From positions 186,001 to 250,000 of the forward strand of contig JAQOTA010000042.1 of NCBI GenBank assembly GCA_029532415.1: DNA of 64,000 nucleotides. The letters are read 5' to 3'. The DNA comes from Marasmius tenuissimus. Lineage: Eukaryota; Basidiomycota; Agaricomycetes; Agaricales; Marasmiaceae. This document shows, piece by piece, positions 44,701-56,120 of this stretch; positions within the stretch are counted from its first letter, which is position 1; each line of letters begins with the position of its first letter. Under the pieces are notes generated by a model. The model worked only from the letters and a program-made list of their open reading frames with translations, did not search any database and had not been told where the DNA came from. The translations under genes were made by a program, and so were the position numbers.

Positions 44701-45179
44701 GTCCGTGGAGTCGTAGACGTAATGGTTTGGAATATATCCTCCAGACAGAGACTGTCCTTCTTCGTCACCGATTGGAAATCAACGACCAGTTGCCTCACGG
44801 TCAGATTGTGGTCGGGTAGACAAGACACACGTGCATAACAAGCGTTGTGAGTACCGTGCGCTTTGGGGAACCCAAGAACGCAAATGCCGGATGGTTAAGA
44901 AGTCGAAGCCCAGGCTAACGTTCCATTGGACCCGAATTGTCAGAAGTCGACCTCTCCGAGAAGTCGACCTCTCCGATAGGTCGAGCCCTCAGCCATTCTA
45001 TCAATGTGGAGCAGTGTAAGTACTACCAGGCACGGAGCCAGTTACTTGTGATTGGGAACTCATTTCCCGTAATATTTCTGAGTGTGCTTCTGTCACAAAC
45101 GCAGGAAACGTTGATCATAGAAACGGAATATGTTCAAGGTCATCACTACACAGCGAAACCCGAACAACCTTTGGTAACA

Positions 45180-45274
45180 TCCGATGTGGTGTAGTGGCTA
45201 ACATTGCTGTCTTTCATGGGTAGAATCACGCATATGTCTCACAGCAGCCCGGGGTTCGATTCCCCGCATCGGAA
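45180..45274 (+). tRNA. tRNA-Glu(UUC), copy 3
   Basis: All stems are intact, with an intron of about 23 nt. Only the last bases of the intron (ATGTCTC) are shared with block partner 28266-28367. Confidence 0.88.
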
Positions 45275-45354
45275 GTGGGGTGTCCTTTAGCAGTAATTTC
45301 TATTTTTCCATGATGATATAACCCAAATATGTAGCTCCGAGGGAGCTACCGTTC

Positions 45355-45363
45355 GTCGCCGAC
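45355..45363 (+). other. Unoccupied insertion site of the DUF6589 element
   Basis: GTCGCCGAC here corresponds to the duplicated GATGCCAAC that flanks the element in the left block. Sequence on each side matches the element's left and right flanks respectively. Confidence 0.75.
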
Positions 45364-46808
45364 TCCTCTCCCACGGTGTATCGTATCATCTCCCTCTACT
45401 GACGTGATTAAAAGTAATCTCCCATGAATTTCATGGAATAGGAAAGAGTTCTTGCTACGTATTAGGTGGTTGATAGATAGGTAGCGTTCCGTATGCAGCC
45501 TGCATTTCACTCGTTTCCCTCACAAACTCTCGCGCCAAACCTGCTTTGGAGTCGAGATAACAAAACCTCCATGATGCTTAGAGGCATAATAGAGAAGCTC
45601 AGTACCGCGATCTCATACAGGGGTAGGGAGCAAGGGGACTCACGTTGATTCATGACTCTGGCCGTCTCCCAGGTTCGCAGATGTGCCGGCCGTAACTCGT
45701 AGCAGTACCACGATGCCAACGTTAGATTATAGGCACCAGTTTCGTACTAGGCACCCTGCTCGGGAAGTGCTCGGTGGAGAATTGATGATGAAGAGTTCCT
45801 CGTAGCGGTACGACGACGATGATGAGTGCAATATTGACAGCCCCGAGACAGAGGATTGAACTTGAGGGCGAGGAAAGCCCCACGAGCAACGATTGAGGGG
45901 ACCCAGATCTTCTAGGTAGAACTAGGTGCTGGTGTGGTTAAAAAGCGAGGCTGACTGCCGTAGTATAATAGATAAAGTGGATCTGTGAAGAAAACATGTG
46001 GTCAGACTTGCTGTGAGAACGTGATGTAGAGATAGAACGTACGTTCGGTGCCTGGTTGTCACGCTAACATTCTTCTTTCACCGTGGCAAAAGCAAACTGG
46101 CAAACTGTGGAGGGAACCTAAATACTGAGTACTGAGTGGTCAAATGGGCCACTCGTATTGTCGGCCTGAGACCAAGGGTGCGGACGACTCCCTTTCACCG
46201 TTTTCAAGAATCGACGCGGGCGTTCAATAGCAGTGGAGACTTCTTGACTGTCGCTCTCTCTGAGTATCCGGTCTGTCGATGGACTCTACTCAACGCCATC
46301 AGTGTAGGATCCTCTATACAAAGAGACGAGAGCTCGCACCTAAGCTGCATCGACCAGCACCCCTCAGGTAACGTTTATCGTGACTACCAATGGTATCGGT
46401 AAATGTCCTTCCTCTGACTTGTGACGCGTCTCGTTAGAACGAGGAGCTCGTTCACGTAGGATACTGCGGACAAGTGTCGTTTGAGATTTACCAGAGCCGT
46501 TGATCAGAGAGGGGAAAACGATGATGGGAAGATAAGAGTGGGAGAGTGAGTGTTTAGGTGGAAGCGAAGAATGCGGGGCGGGCGGCAATCACCGAACGCA
46601 CGGACCGACTTCAGGGGAGGTCGTTTTCTTGCCTCGGATGCGCTTGACACTCGACGAGGATCCCGTTGTAAGATCTCGCCAGCACTAACCAAGCTTTTGT
46701 ATGCCTCTAATCACAACAGTCCGGAGGGAGAGGGGGAGAAGGTGTAGTTCACCTTTACTTTAATGCTAAATTACCAGTGCTGTAGCTTCGATGGTCCCGG
46801 TAGCTATA
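45364..46808. other. Duplicated spacer, right block
   Basis: Counterpart of 32639-34144. No open exon chain. Confidence 0.45.
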
Positions 46809-46899
46809 TCCCTGGTAGTATATCGGTTAGTACACGCGCCTGTCATGGATAATGGCTGGGAGTGCGCGCGAAAGCTGGGTTTGACTCCCAGCCGGGGAG
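46809..46899 (+). tRNA. tRNA-Asp(GUC), copy 4, with T-loop change
   Basis: Stems are kept with one G-U pair in the acceptor (CCGGGGA). The T loop is TTTGACT instead of TTCGACT, losing the near-universal C56, which also weakens the Pol III B box. The intron is 19 nt. T6 follows at 46922-46927. Confidence 0.7.
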
Positions 46900-47663
46900 C
46901 TGATAGATGGATGACTGGAAATTTTTTCTGCTATACCGAGATAAATAAAGCTCACAATCTTAAACGTCTTGTTCACTCCGATCCGATGTATTCTGGTCTA
47001 ATCGGGAGGACGCGATTCATGTTATTTGTTTATTGGAGGCTTAGTAATATAGCTCGGCATGCAGAAAAGACGCGTGCGACGGTACTCGGTATTTCTGGTC
47101 ACCACTGCTCGTTCAAAGGCCAGCTAGCAATGGCTTGCTACATCATGAGCACACAGTATGTAGAGAAGGGAAATGAGAAGGGAGATCAAGTGTCTCATTT
47201 TGAGGTCGTCAAGAATCATAGCTACGATTCATGAATGGACCTGCCATCCGCGGCCCAGGCGACTGGCGGCCATGGAGACCTTCGGGCTTGTTAGGGGCAA
47301 ACTCGCGAGAGGTTCGAAGGTAGGTTGACTTATATCGTGATAGCCGGCGTGTTGAGCGGGACCTGATGAAATCTCTGAATGTCCTCATTACTTCTGCCAC
47401 GAGGCCGACACTGTCAACTGAAGACTGTGATTGGTAGACTATGCTGCTTTACAGGTTTGGTATAACTTCCCTGAGAGCCGAATTATGAACGGTTTGAACC
47501 AGAATTTACGGGACCCCCATTCAACTCCTTGCCTCAGCTAGTGATCTCCGTCAAAGCGATCATAAAATGGAGCCACTCAGAAACAGTTGGTGGTAGATAA
47601 GAAATGTTGGTCTCAAGTCGCCTGCATCCGGATACGGGACATACTATGACCCATCATTTCAAA

Positions 47664-47747
47664 TCCAATGTCGTGTAGTGGCTGACATTGCTGTCTTTCA
47701 TGCCGAAACTTGCGCAGCAGCCCGGGCTTCGATCCTCCGCATCGGAA
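47664..47747 (+). tRNA. tRNA-Glu(UUC), copy 4, probably decaying
   Basis: The acceptor 5' strand is TCCAATG (one mismatch to CATCGGA), the anticodon stem GCTGT/GCAGC has a G-U pair, and the T arm is GGGCTTCGATCCTCC with mismatches. The intron is 12 nt and identical to that of block partner 35019 except for its flank. Confidence 0.6.
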
Positions 47748-49284
47748 CTCACGCGCGGGATGTGTCTAGGTTTTTCTTGTATTGTCACTGCCCTTGGTGT
47801 CTGGTTAAGCACTCGAGTGATTTACCACCACCGCCCTTATTTTCCTGTGAATGATAGATCCTTTGTTCAGCCCGGGGAGGGCCAACGATGATCACGGTTA
47901 CCCTCTGTATGTGATGGATGTGTCCCGACTCTCGCGCGCGGGACGGATGTGATGGAATGATATTCAGGATAGGCCTTTAGTGGTGTATAAATAGACTCGA
48001 TAAGCCTCAAATAGTAGTTGGCTGGCCTCTCGAACGCACTATGATCTTTCTGTGTGAAGTCTACTACCCGCTGGTAAGGGCAATCGGCTAGCTAGAGATT
48101 GAGCCTGTGAGGTTGATCATTTGGGGGACTTGCTGTCTTTATTTTGGTCGTTGTCTCGGGTACCTGACTCCAACTCGAGGGTAGTATTCCCAGCCCAAAG
48201 TGCACAATAGATCCTTTTCATCTCCGTGAACAAAAATCCGACGGGTTCGTTAATGAAGAGCACCTGACGCCTTGTTCCGGTTAATTCGGTGTCAGACGCG
48301 TCAGTGGGATCCGTCTCCACAGCCTTTGCTACACCATTGACAGGGTGTGAGACGAGGCACCAAGAGTCAAGGTCAACTGTGGGTAAACATGATCGGACAG
48401 CACATCAAAAGGACAGGGATCTAGCCAAAAATCTGAGATGGGACAGCTTGAAGCGGCAATAATGGTCCTGTTCTCTAGCTTCAAACAGGGGCAACCAATG
48501 GGTCGCGTCAAGTACGCTTTTGCTGTCTTGTGGGATGTTTATTGAAGTAGGACGCAATTTCACGAGGGAGGGTTAAGAATAAGTATCCAATGTCCGGTTA
48601 TCACCGGTCGAAGCCAGAAGTCGCAGTTTGACTTCTCCACTGATACAACCACCTGCACGCTGCATCGAATTGCATTGGCATACACGTTTTTGCTCGAAAA
48701 AATCTGTAAGCTCGTAGAACTTTAATACGCACCAAGCGTGATTACACTGTAACGACTGTAACGTTGTAGCATAAACGGAGTGCGTCATTTCCATTTTCAC
48801 TACTGGTAAATATAGTCCTTTGAGTGTTCGTACCGCGACTCAGTCTGAGTTTCGTGGAGTTCGACAGATGCCATCAAAATCATAGTGATGCGAATGCGAC
48901 TATCAGTACTTCGCTTCCTGAACTCGATACTTGCCGTTCTCCCACCAAGACACCGACGCCCTTTTTTCCGAGAAAACTCGTGGCCATAGTTCAAATAGCA
49001 ACCCACCACGTTGTATGGATCTTGTAACGTTTGACAACCGTCATTGTGTTTATTATGACATTGGGTACAGTGGGTTGATAGAACCTATCACAGCGTTAGT
49101 CATGTACTGTACGCGTATGCAGGACGACCCCACCGTTATCGGTTACGTTGCCTTCCTACATACTCGTACAGTATTATATAAGGGCTTATACTTTGCCTCC
49201 TTACATCGAGGTTTCGTTCCTTTGTCTCGTATTCATCAACGACGCCAGGTGCCGTTACCTAGCACTGATTGCTCCTTCTCCATT
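47748..49284. other. Spacer and upstream region of membrane gene B
   Basis: It matches parts of 35103-39462. It contains the unoccupied TA site (48251-48252) of the 36593-37405 element. No gene seen. Confidence 0.45.
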
Positions 49285-50770
49285 ATGGCTCTCTTGAAAG
49301 ATCGGCTGGAGCCATGGTTCGCCACTGAAGTTATGATTATACAGCCAATTGCGTCCTTAACGGCGAGTATTTCAAACGTACGCTCAAGTGCACAACTCCT
49401 AATGGGATCTTATAGGTAACTTGGTTTGTCCACGGTACGTTGCTACATTTGTATTCGACGCACTTTACACATCGTTCAGTGACTTTCTTGAACCCAGGGT
49501 TCTACATCGCGCTATTCTTTGCCGCCCTCAAGAATCTGTGCAAATATCGACGAGAAAATCAGGCACTCTACATTACCTGGACCGCTCTTTTGTTTCTGTT
49601 GTGCACCCTCGACAACATCGTGGAGACATGGTACCGGGTCAGGCAAGCTATAAAGATCTATACTGAGGAGCATACAAAGGAATATGCGCTGCTGCAGATG
49701 TACGCACGGCATGATTTAGTCAAGACCGTTCAGAGGTAGTCCGTTAATATTATTGCTCCCGCCGGCTACACCCTGATAACTCTGTATCGTTCCAGAGGTT
49801 TGTTAATGATACTGCCAATCCTGGCGAAGTAAGCAAGATGTCTTTTTATGCCCCCGACATTCTGGTCATTGATCGTCTCCAATCACAAGCCTTGTGGCCG
49901 AATCAATGCTGGCATGCGTCTTCTTCTAGCCACACCAAAACTTCATATAACATTCCAATTCTAGATTCACCGATGCTACCTCGTGTGGTCTGGGAATAAA
50001 TCGGTCGGGATAAGTCTTGTGGTGGTATCTGTTCTTTTGAACGGTGAGTCAAGACATCTTGTATGGTACAGTGCACAGTGCTACCCGGTCACTCGCAGCG
50101 GTCGGACTCTCGGGCTGCGTCATGTTCACAATGGGATTCCGTGATACACGATACGAGGAAAACGTCAGGTTTCTCCTCAAGGGAAATAGCATCAACAACG
50201 GATATTTGATTGCGAACGGGATCTTCAATACCCTTTTAACCGCGTTGACCGGTAAGCCATCCTTCAATCAATCTTCAACAATCACGCGCGAGCGCCACTG
50301 ACATGGGCTTCATTTTTACTGCAGCTAGTCGAATCTATATGATCACCCGCGAGGCTGAGAGATTACTCCAATATCGTACCCATCGAACTCACAAGACGGT
50401 TGTGGCGGTCATGTACGTCTTCAGTTTCCAATATTCCGCTCTACTACCGTCCAACATGACACTATAGAGTTGAATCGGGACTGATATATCCCGCGTCACT
50501 CATCGTTTACCTCGTCATTCTCTTGCGTCTCGACCCGAACAATCAGAGCCTACTCCCTGTCGACCTGAGCCCTGTGTTTATGCAAGCTGCTGTACGTACT
50601 CTGAACCCATCCTGACTTCCGAACATAACTGTTTATTCTGCCTTTCCATGCTGTAGGGAGTCGCACCAACACTCATCATCGTCCGTGCTGTGCAAGAAAA
50701 GACGACAGACAGTGTCGAACAAGTTGTCTCCGCGAACAACCGAGACTTGTTGGAGACGACCCACGCATAA
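49285..50770 (+). CDS. Orphan multi-helix membrane protein, copy B
   Basis: It has the same exon plan as copy A: ATG 49285 (MALLKDRLEPWFATEVMI), then FYIALFFAALKNLCKY, LYITWTALLFLLCTLDN, IHRCYLVWSGNKSVGI, SGCVMFTMGFRDTRYEENV, SRIYMITREAERLL, ESGLIYPASLIVYLVILL and GVAPTLIIVRAVQEKT. It ends DLLETTHA and TAA 50768-50770. All frames are open and substitutions relative to copy A are mostly conservative, suggesting both are functional. Exon 1 ends at 49362 with a GC donor (ACG|GCGAGT) where copy A has GTGAGT. It is about 400 residues and a probable plasma-membrane or endomembrane protein of unknown role. Confidence 0.75.
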
Positions 50771-51616
50771 GATATAGCCAAACTGCTGACTGGTGACCTG
50801 AGGATCTACCGGTAACATGAGGGGGCAAGTCTGTCATCCTGAGGTGAAAAGCTGGTGAAAAGCTATGTTAGAGTGTCGGTATCGGAAGAACCATCTTATC
50901 GTGCTAACATTGCTTGATACATAACTGAAGACGTATTTCGACGCTTTGGTTTCCCATACACGTAATTCAAGCAGAACTCGCAATCAAAGAATGGCGCAAG
51001 GCACGAGGATCCAAATGACCGAACCTTGGCGGAATATACCTTCCTTTCCTGACCTCATTTCGTAATTGCCATAAAACGGGATCTTCAGGAGCTAAACTCC
51101 TCTATACAGCTCTCTTCTGATATAGCTTTAGAGAGGGCACCTCGTACAAAGACCCGGTATGAGCGCCCATTGTGGGTTGCAATGTATTGTTGTTTATCGC
51201 TTCTGCATTGCGGTCGTATATTGTATTCGGGAAAATGTTAGATGCGAGAATCATTCGGACATATGTGTTCTTGGATCCTACGGAGAAGTATAATACTTCG
51301 ACTCCGCCGAGCTGGTAGCTACTTTCGAATATTGTTGTCCACAGCCTATGGGAAGGTTCACAAACTTGTTCGGGGCCGATTCGCTACCTCCTCGTTGTCC
51401 TCTGAATATCCCTTCCCGTGCTCGAGATAATACCCGGTTCCAAGGGGCAGGAACATTCACGAGGGGCTCGGCGTACAGCTTGTATTTATCTTACACCACG
51501 CCAGACTAAGCTTTTAGTTTTTTCCCTATCCACCGAGTCTGCCGTGGTCTTTGGATTACTGAATAGTAGCCATCGCCACTATTTGCCATTTATGATCTGA
51601 TGGTCCGTCCCAGCGG
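50771..51616. other. 3' flank of membrane gene B
   Basis: It matches the 3' flank of membrane gene A (40958-42111). No gene seen. Confidence 0.45.
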
Positions 51617-51624
51617 GACCTAAC
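51617..51624 (+). repeat. 8-bp target duplication, left, of MITE
   Basis: GACCTAAC, repeated exactly at 52021-52028 and present once at the empty site 42112-42119. Confidence 0.9.
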
Positions 51625-52020
51625 CAAGGGGGTGGCAATTCTTTAATTTTCGTACGAGGTCGAATTTTTTTTTAAGCCGTTGTCGGACACCCCCCACCCC
51701 CCTCCCCTACCATATATGGTAAGTTCAAGTGCCTCACGTGCGAGATAACTATCATTTTCGCTTACCACCATCCTTCTCGGACATATCGGACCTTGGAGGC
51801 TCCTGGTGAGCTTTCCCATCACTGTTTTTGGTTTTGCTGTGGCATACAACGACCAACTGACTACAATACATGTAGATAACGACTAGCACAAGGACCTCTC
51901 AAGAGTGCCTCCAGCACCCCTCGGGAGCTGAAATTTTGGTGGGTACAAAAATTTTTTAAGGGCCTTTGGCCCCTCCCCCCCCTACCTCGGACCGGAAATT
52001 CCATTCTTGCCACCCCCTTG
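51625..52020 (+). mobile_element. hAT-type MITE, second copy
   Basis: The 396-bp element has perfect 14-bp termini, CAAGGGGGTGGCAA and its inverse. Its 8-bp duplication is GACCTAAC. Inner A/T runs and C-rich tracts match the nested copy at 36907-37286 in inverted orientation, while the middles differ. The left block has the clean empty site at 42112-42119. No coding capacity; it must rely on a hAT transposase elsewhere. Confidence 0.9.
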
Positions 52021-52028
52021 GACCTAAC
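52021..52028 (+). repeat. 8-bp target duplication, right, of MITE
   Basis: GACCTAAC, identical to 51617-51624. Confidence 0.9.
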
Positions 52029-53071
52029 ATTATAAGTAATTATTGGTAGTAGCCTCTCAATTCATAGTGTGACAGTGAATTTGCTTTTCCTATGCGAGGA
52101 GTGAACTGATCCATAGATAAGTAAACTAACTAAGCTGTCCTTTCCCTCCCGATTTGCTTTGACTCCGATTGCTATGTATAAAATCGAATCATACAACTCC
52201 TATCGATCCGCCGGCAGGCTATCTCGTGTCAGACTTCCCGGTTCCGGTGCTATAATAGTTATAGCAGATGCTGGCTCTGGGGCAATCAAAGTCCTTCGCT
52301 TCCCACCTTTGCATAAGTCGTCTCTCACGACGTCGCCTGCTACCTTGCTAGTTCACTCATCTTTTTCGCTATTACATTCTCTCATACCATGCCTTGAATC
52401 GCCCTTTGTCTCAGTCACAAGTCCTCTCAAGATTTTCGTCACCAGCCTCTCCCACATCTATTTACCTCTAATTACTTACACCAACATACATTTTATTTAC
52501 CGATTGGGCCGAGCCGTTCATCAATCACTTGTCAGGCGTCGAGAACTTCCCGCCGTCGTTTTGCCCGTTTCGAAGAGCACAAGAGTGGTAGCAGCCGAGG
52601 TTGTGATAACTCACCAGAGGGTACTTTGTTGGCAACGATACCGAGAAATCATAGCCAGTGAAGCGCGGATGGTTCAGGCGCTTCAAAGGGGTGGACCCGA
52701 CCTAGGTTGCCTCAATTTGAAGCTGGGGCAAGGGTTTTCGGATGACTATCTTCTTGGAAGGTCGGCTCAATGCGAAACGGTTGTAATAATGCATCCCCAA
52801 GCAAGCCGTAGTGGATAGGTCGGAATATTTTACGGTCATTATCCCTGCCTTTTTGTTCGAGTGAAATACGGTCATATGAATTCGTCCGGGCTCCACCCCA
52901 GGCCGACGGCCGTCTGTGCGAGCGTTCAGCTGCACTAGTGCTCATCGGCCGAAGTGGTCTCACCAAAGCTAGTTCTATACACGACATATGATTTCAATTT
53001 GTGGTAGCTGCATGATGGACCAGTGGTGAAAGTGAAGGCCCTTCTGTTTCAGAAATTCCCTCGAACTTGAT
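52029..53071. other. Spacer between the right block and the fold-back element
   Basis: 52150-52330 is shared with 42150-42328. Beyond about 52330 it is unique. A 219-codon plus frame spans it, but its first part is repeat flank, so I do not call a gene. Confidence 0.4.
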
Positions 53072-54127
53072 ACGCCGCATTACTGATGCAAGGGTCGATT
53101 TGGAGGGATGGCTATGACTGTCCAGATGGGACAAAATTACTTTTCCCCCTGCGAAGTACTTTTCCTTTCCCCCCATGATCCCACACAATCTTATGTGTTT
53201 CTGTGGGGATTTCCAGCATGTGGCCACACATCTCCCAACCTTCAGGTGTGTCCCACAAGTCAAGCTTAGTGATCTAAGCTAAAGTAAATATCATACTGCT
53301 CTTTTGTACCTGATGGGACTATGTATGTTCAATATTTAACAATTCTAAGCTCTTCTGACCCCCACACTCACAGTAGTCAATGCAGGTGCCCATCAGCACC
53401 CAGGCAAAGTGATTTAGTTATACTAAGTGTTTAAGAGATTAATAGGGACTATTCATGTGACATTTATAGGTTTTCTAGCTTCTCTGAATGATGTAACTCC
53501 CTTGATACTGCTTTCACCACTGCAGAGAACATACATCAGTAATGTCACTGCACATATTGACATGTTGAGGACTTGGGAGGATGCATATCTAATAACTGTC
53601 TACAGGAACACAAATGCCATTGCATTTTAGGCCAAGACATTCCAAAATTTAATGTATCTCATTCACAAAGTTTGATGGATTTGACTCTTGAGTCTCTATC
53701 TAAGGTGAGCTTGTAGGTTCCCAACTTCCCATGCATCCATGAGGCATTGTGTGGCAGCATTGCCTAGTTGCTGTTCAAATTCAAGTGCCTAAATACAACT
53801 CAGACTTAGACACTTGAGATGGTAGATGGATGAATGTTGCTGTAAGGGAGTCAGAACAGCTTATAAATGTTAAATATTGGACATGCATAGTCCTATTTGA
53901 TACGAAAGAGCAGTATGATACTTACTTTAGCTTAGATCACTAAGCCTGAATTGTGGGATGCACCTGAAGGTTGGGAAATGTGTGACCACATGCCGGAATC
54001 CCCCGTGGAAGCATATAAATTGTGAGGAATAATGAGGGGGAAGGGAAAAGTACTTCGCGGGGGAAAAAATAATTTTCTCCCATTTGGACACTCATAGATG
54101 GCCATGTCAATGCTCCTAATGCCGCGT
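53072..54127. mobile_element. Fold-back element with inverted arms of about 300 bp, CpG-free interior
   Basis: The left arm (about 53072-53374) starts ACGCCGCATTA. The right arm (about 53822-54127), read inverted, starts ACGCGGCATTA. Shared words run the whole arm: GCGAAGTACTTTTCC, CCCAACCTTCAGGTG, CTTAGTGATCTAAGCTAAAG, ATCATACTGCTCTTT and CAATATTTAACA. The loop is about 450 bp and carries no convincing protein. No CG dinucleotide occurs from 53154 to 53902. I could not identify a target duplication, so the outer ends are the limits of inverted similarity only. A non-autonomous TIR or fold-back transposon is the likeliest origin. Confidence 0.75.
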
Positions 54128-54806
54128 CTTCCCCCTCTTTTTGTATGAATGTACCTGCATCATCAAGTTAATGGTGTGACTCTGAATTCTCTTTCTTGCT
54201 CACTTCAAGTGGAGATAGGCTTGGGCACCACTTGGGTGCGGAGAGACTTGGCACAGATAGAGAGAAGGAAAGGTGTTTTCAATGCCAGGAGGCAATGAAA
54301 AAGGTTCGATCGATAAACGATGATCACGACGTCTCGGAAGTGAGATAATTGTAAATCAAACACGTAACTCAACTAGACCATAGAACTTGGTTGGAGAACA
54401 CTGTGAATGCTTACTTCCCCGCCGGCTTTGCCAGTCTTCCCGGAAGTTTGAATCTGGTTCCAAATGCTACCCTACGTGTTGACGACTCGATATAGAGCCT
54501 ACTACCGTTTAGGCTTAAGAGGTTCAGAGATGCTTCGGGTCGATTGAATGGGAACAGGTCTCCGGCGATTCTGGATTGATCAATCACTACGGTGATTGGC
54601 CGCATCTCAGGGCTGTCCGAGCCGGAGCGTCCTGTGGATTAAATGAAAGGCACATAGCTAGTACAGAGGAAGCATCCCATCGAAGATCCCCAGGTCCCGG
54701 CAAGGCATGCTTCATAGCTAAGTTTTTTGCTACGTGATTTATAAGCCCAAATCCTCGTAGGAATGCTCCCGTCTCTCCCTCCAATACCGCCATTCCAAAC
54801 ACCACA
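54128..54806. other. Spacer upstream of membrane gene C
   Basis: The first 100 bases are still low in CpG. No gene seen. The promoter of gene C should lie in the right part. Confidence 0.4.
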
Positions 54807-56120
54807 ATGGGCTCGGACAACATCGAAGAAGCCCTCGACCTCAAACTCACGGTCGAAAATGTCATAGTGGTTCCCATTGTGACTCTCGCGGTGAGTCACC
54901 CCTAAACCTTCATGCAGGTGCATTCTGAATGTCGAGTTCCGTGCTCTCTTAGACCATATTCTTACTTTACGGTGAGTATTCTGTTTATACACAGAACCGT
55001 CACTTGCTTACGATACCGCTGAATAGGGATGTACACCATCATCTTCGGACTCTGTATCCACATCCTCTATCGTCGGAAACAGTCTAGCTCGGGGCTATAT
55101 CTACCTTGCACTATGATGTTATTTGCTCTAGCCACTCTGTATATGGCTATGGATGCATTTGGCTACACCCGACAAGCCATGACCACATTTCGCGCATCCA
55201 AAACGCGAGATTTCAAACCGTACCTGCAATACCTACCGCAAGATAAGGCGAAAACTGCTTGGGTGTAAGTCGGCTGCCGGCATCCTTAGACCGTCCCCTC
55301 TCATACATCCATCTATAGATCGACAATTATTTTAACGGACAATTTCATGCGGTACGTTCTACATTTCTGCGGGAGTGGGTTTTGGCTAGTAAACCAATGC
55401 ATTTTCGTTTAGTTCTATCGCCGATATCATGCTTGTGGGTGTACCTATCCGTAAAAGCTTTCGGGACTGTTAATGACACGCACCGGCGATATAGATCCAC
55501 CGGTGCTAGCTACATTGTATGGGGATCCAAACGGCCCCTATTATACATACTTGCTTCCCCAGCTATCGTTCTCAACGGTATTTGTTTTGGGTTTCTTACA
55601 TTCGCCATGGTATCAAGCGTGCTGACGAATAAATTCAGGTATAGGTCTGTTGGTATCCATCATGGGGACCATGGGGACTGTCAGCGAGTCCCTAAGACCA
55701 CTCTATTTCAAAGCTATGCATGTCAACAGGGGATGGACGATAGCATCGGTGGTTTTCAATGGACTGTTGTCAGTTTTGACCGGTGAGCTCGAGGTTCAAC
55801 CTGCCCTAATGTACCCCCTCACTCAGAGTTCGACCGACACTTGCCAATCATAGCGGGTAGAATATGGTGGATTAGTCGGGAGGCACGAAGTTACATGGGA
55901 AAACAAGTTGACACAAGATACAAGACTATTGTTGCTGCCATGTGCGTCTAAATGTGTCCTAACCCTCCTCAACAGATTTTGATTGAGCGCCTGTAGCCTG
56001 GAATCGGGGCTGCTCTACCCTGCCACGTTGATTGCGGCGGAGATTATCGGCAAATCGGTGGACAGTGTTCACCAACAGATCACAGTCATGTCTATGCAAT
56101 TTGCTGAAAGAGAGACGTAG
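54807..56120 (+). CDS. Orphan multi-helix membrane protein, copy C (divergent)
   Basis: ATG 54807 (MGSDNIEEALDLKLTVENVI) with exon 1 to 54890, then TIFLLY, then GMYTIIFGLCIHILYRRKQ after a third-exon acceptor at about 55026. It continues LYLPCTMMLFALATLYMAMD, GYTRQAMTTFRASKTRDF, STIILTDNFM, a short SIADIML exon and YIVWGSKRPLLYILASPA. Next are LLVSIMGTMGTVSESL and NRGWTIASVVFNGLLSVLT, then AGRIWWISREARSYMGKQ and IESGLLYPATLIAAEIIG, ending FAERET and TAG 56118-56120. The helix order and the R-I-W-W-I-S-R-E-A and E-S-G-L-L-Y-P motifs match copies A and B, but overall identity is low, so it is an older paralog. Some small exon boundaries are inferred. Confidence 0.65.

Larger units (their letters stand above)
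42795..52330 (+). repeat. Large direct duplication, right copy
   Basis: Same gene order and orientation as 25800-42328: lectin (broken), tRNA-Asp, tRNA-Glu, tRNA-Asp, tRNA-Glu, multi-helix membrane gene. It lacks the DUF6589 element, the TA-flanked element, the small two-exon gene and the extra tRNA-Glu module, and has its own MITE at 51625-52020. Confidence 0.85.

Noticed and set aside
52159..52818. A 219-codon plus-strand frame after the MITE
   Set aside because: Its first third is spacer shared with 42.15-42.33 kb, where the frame is not kept; no domain seen.
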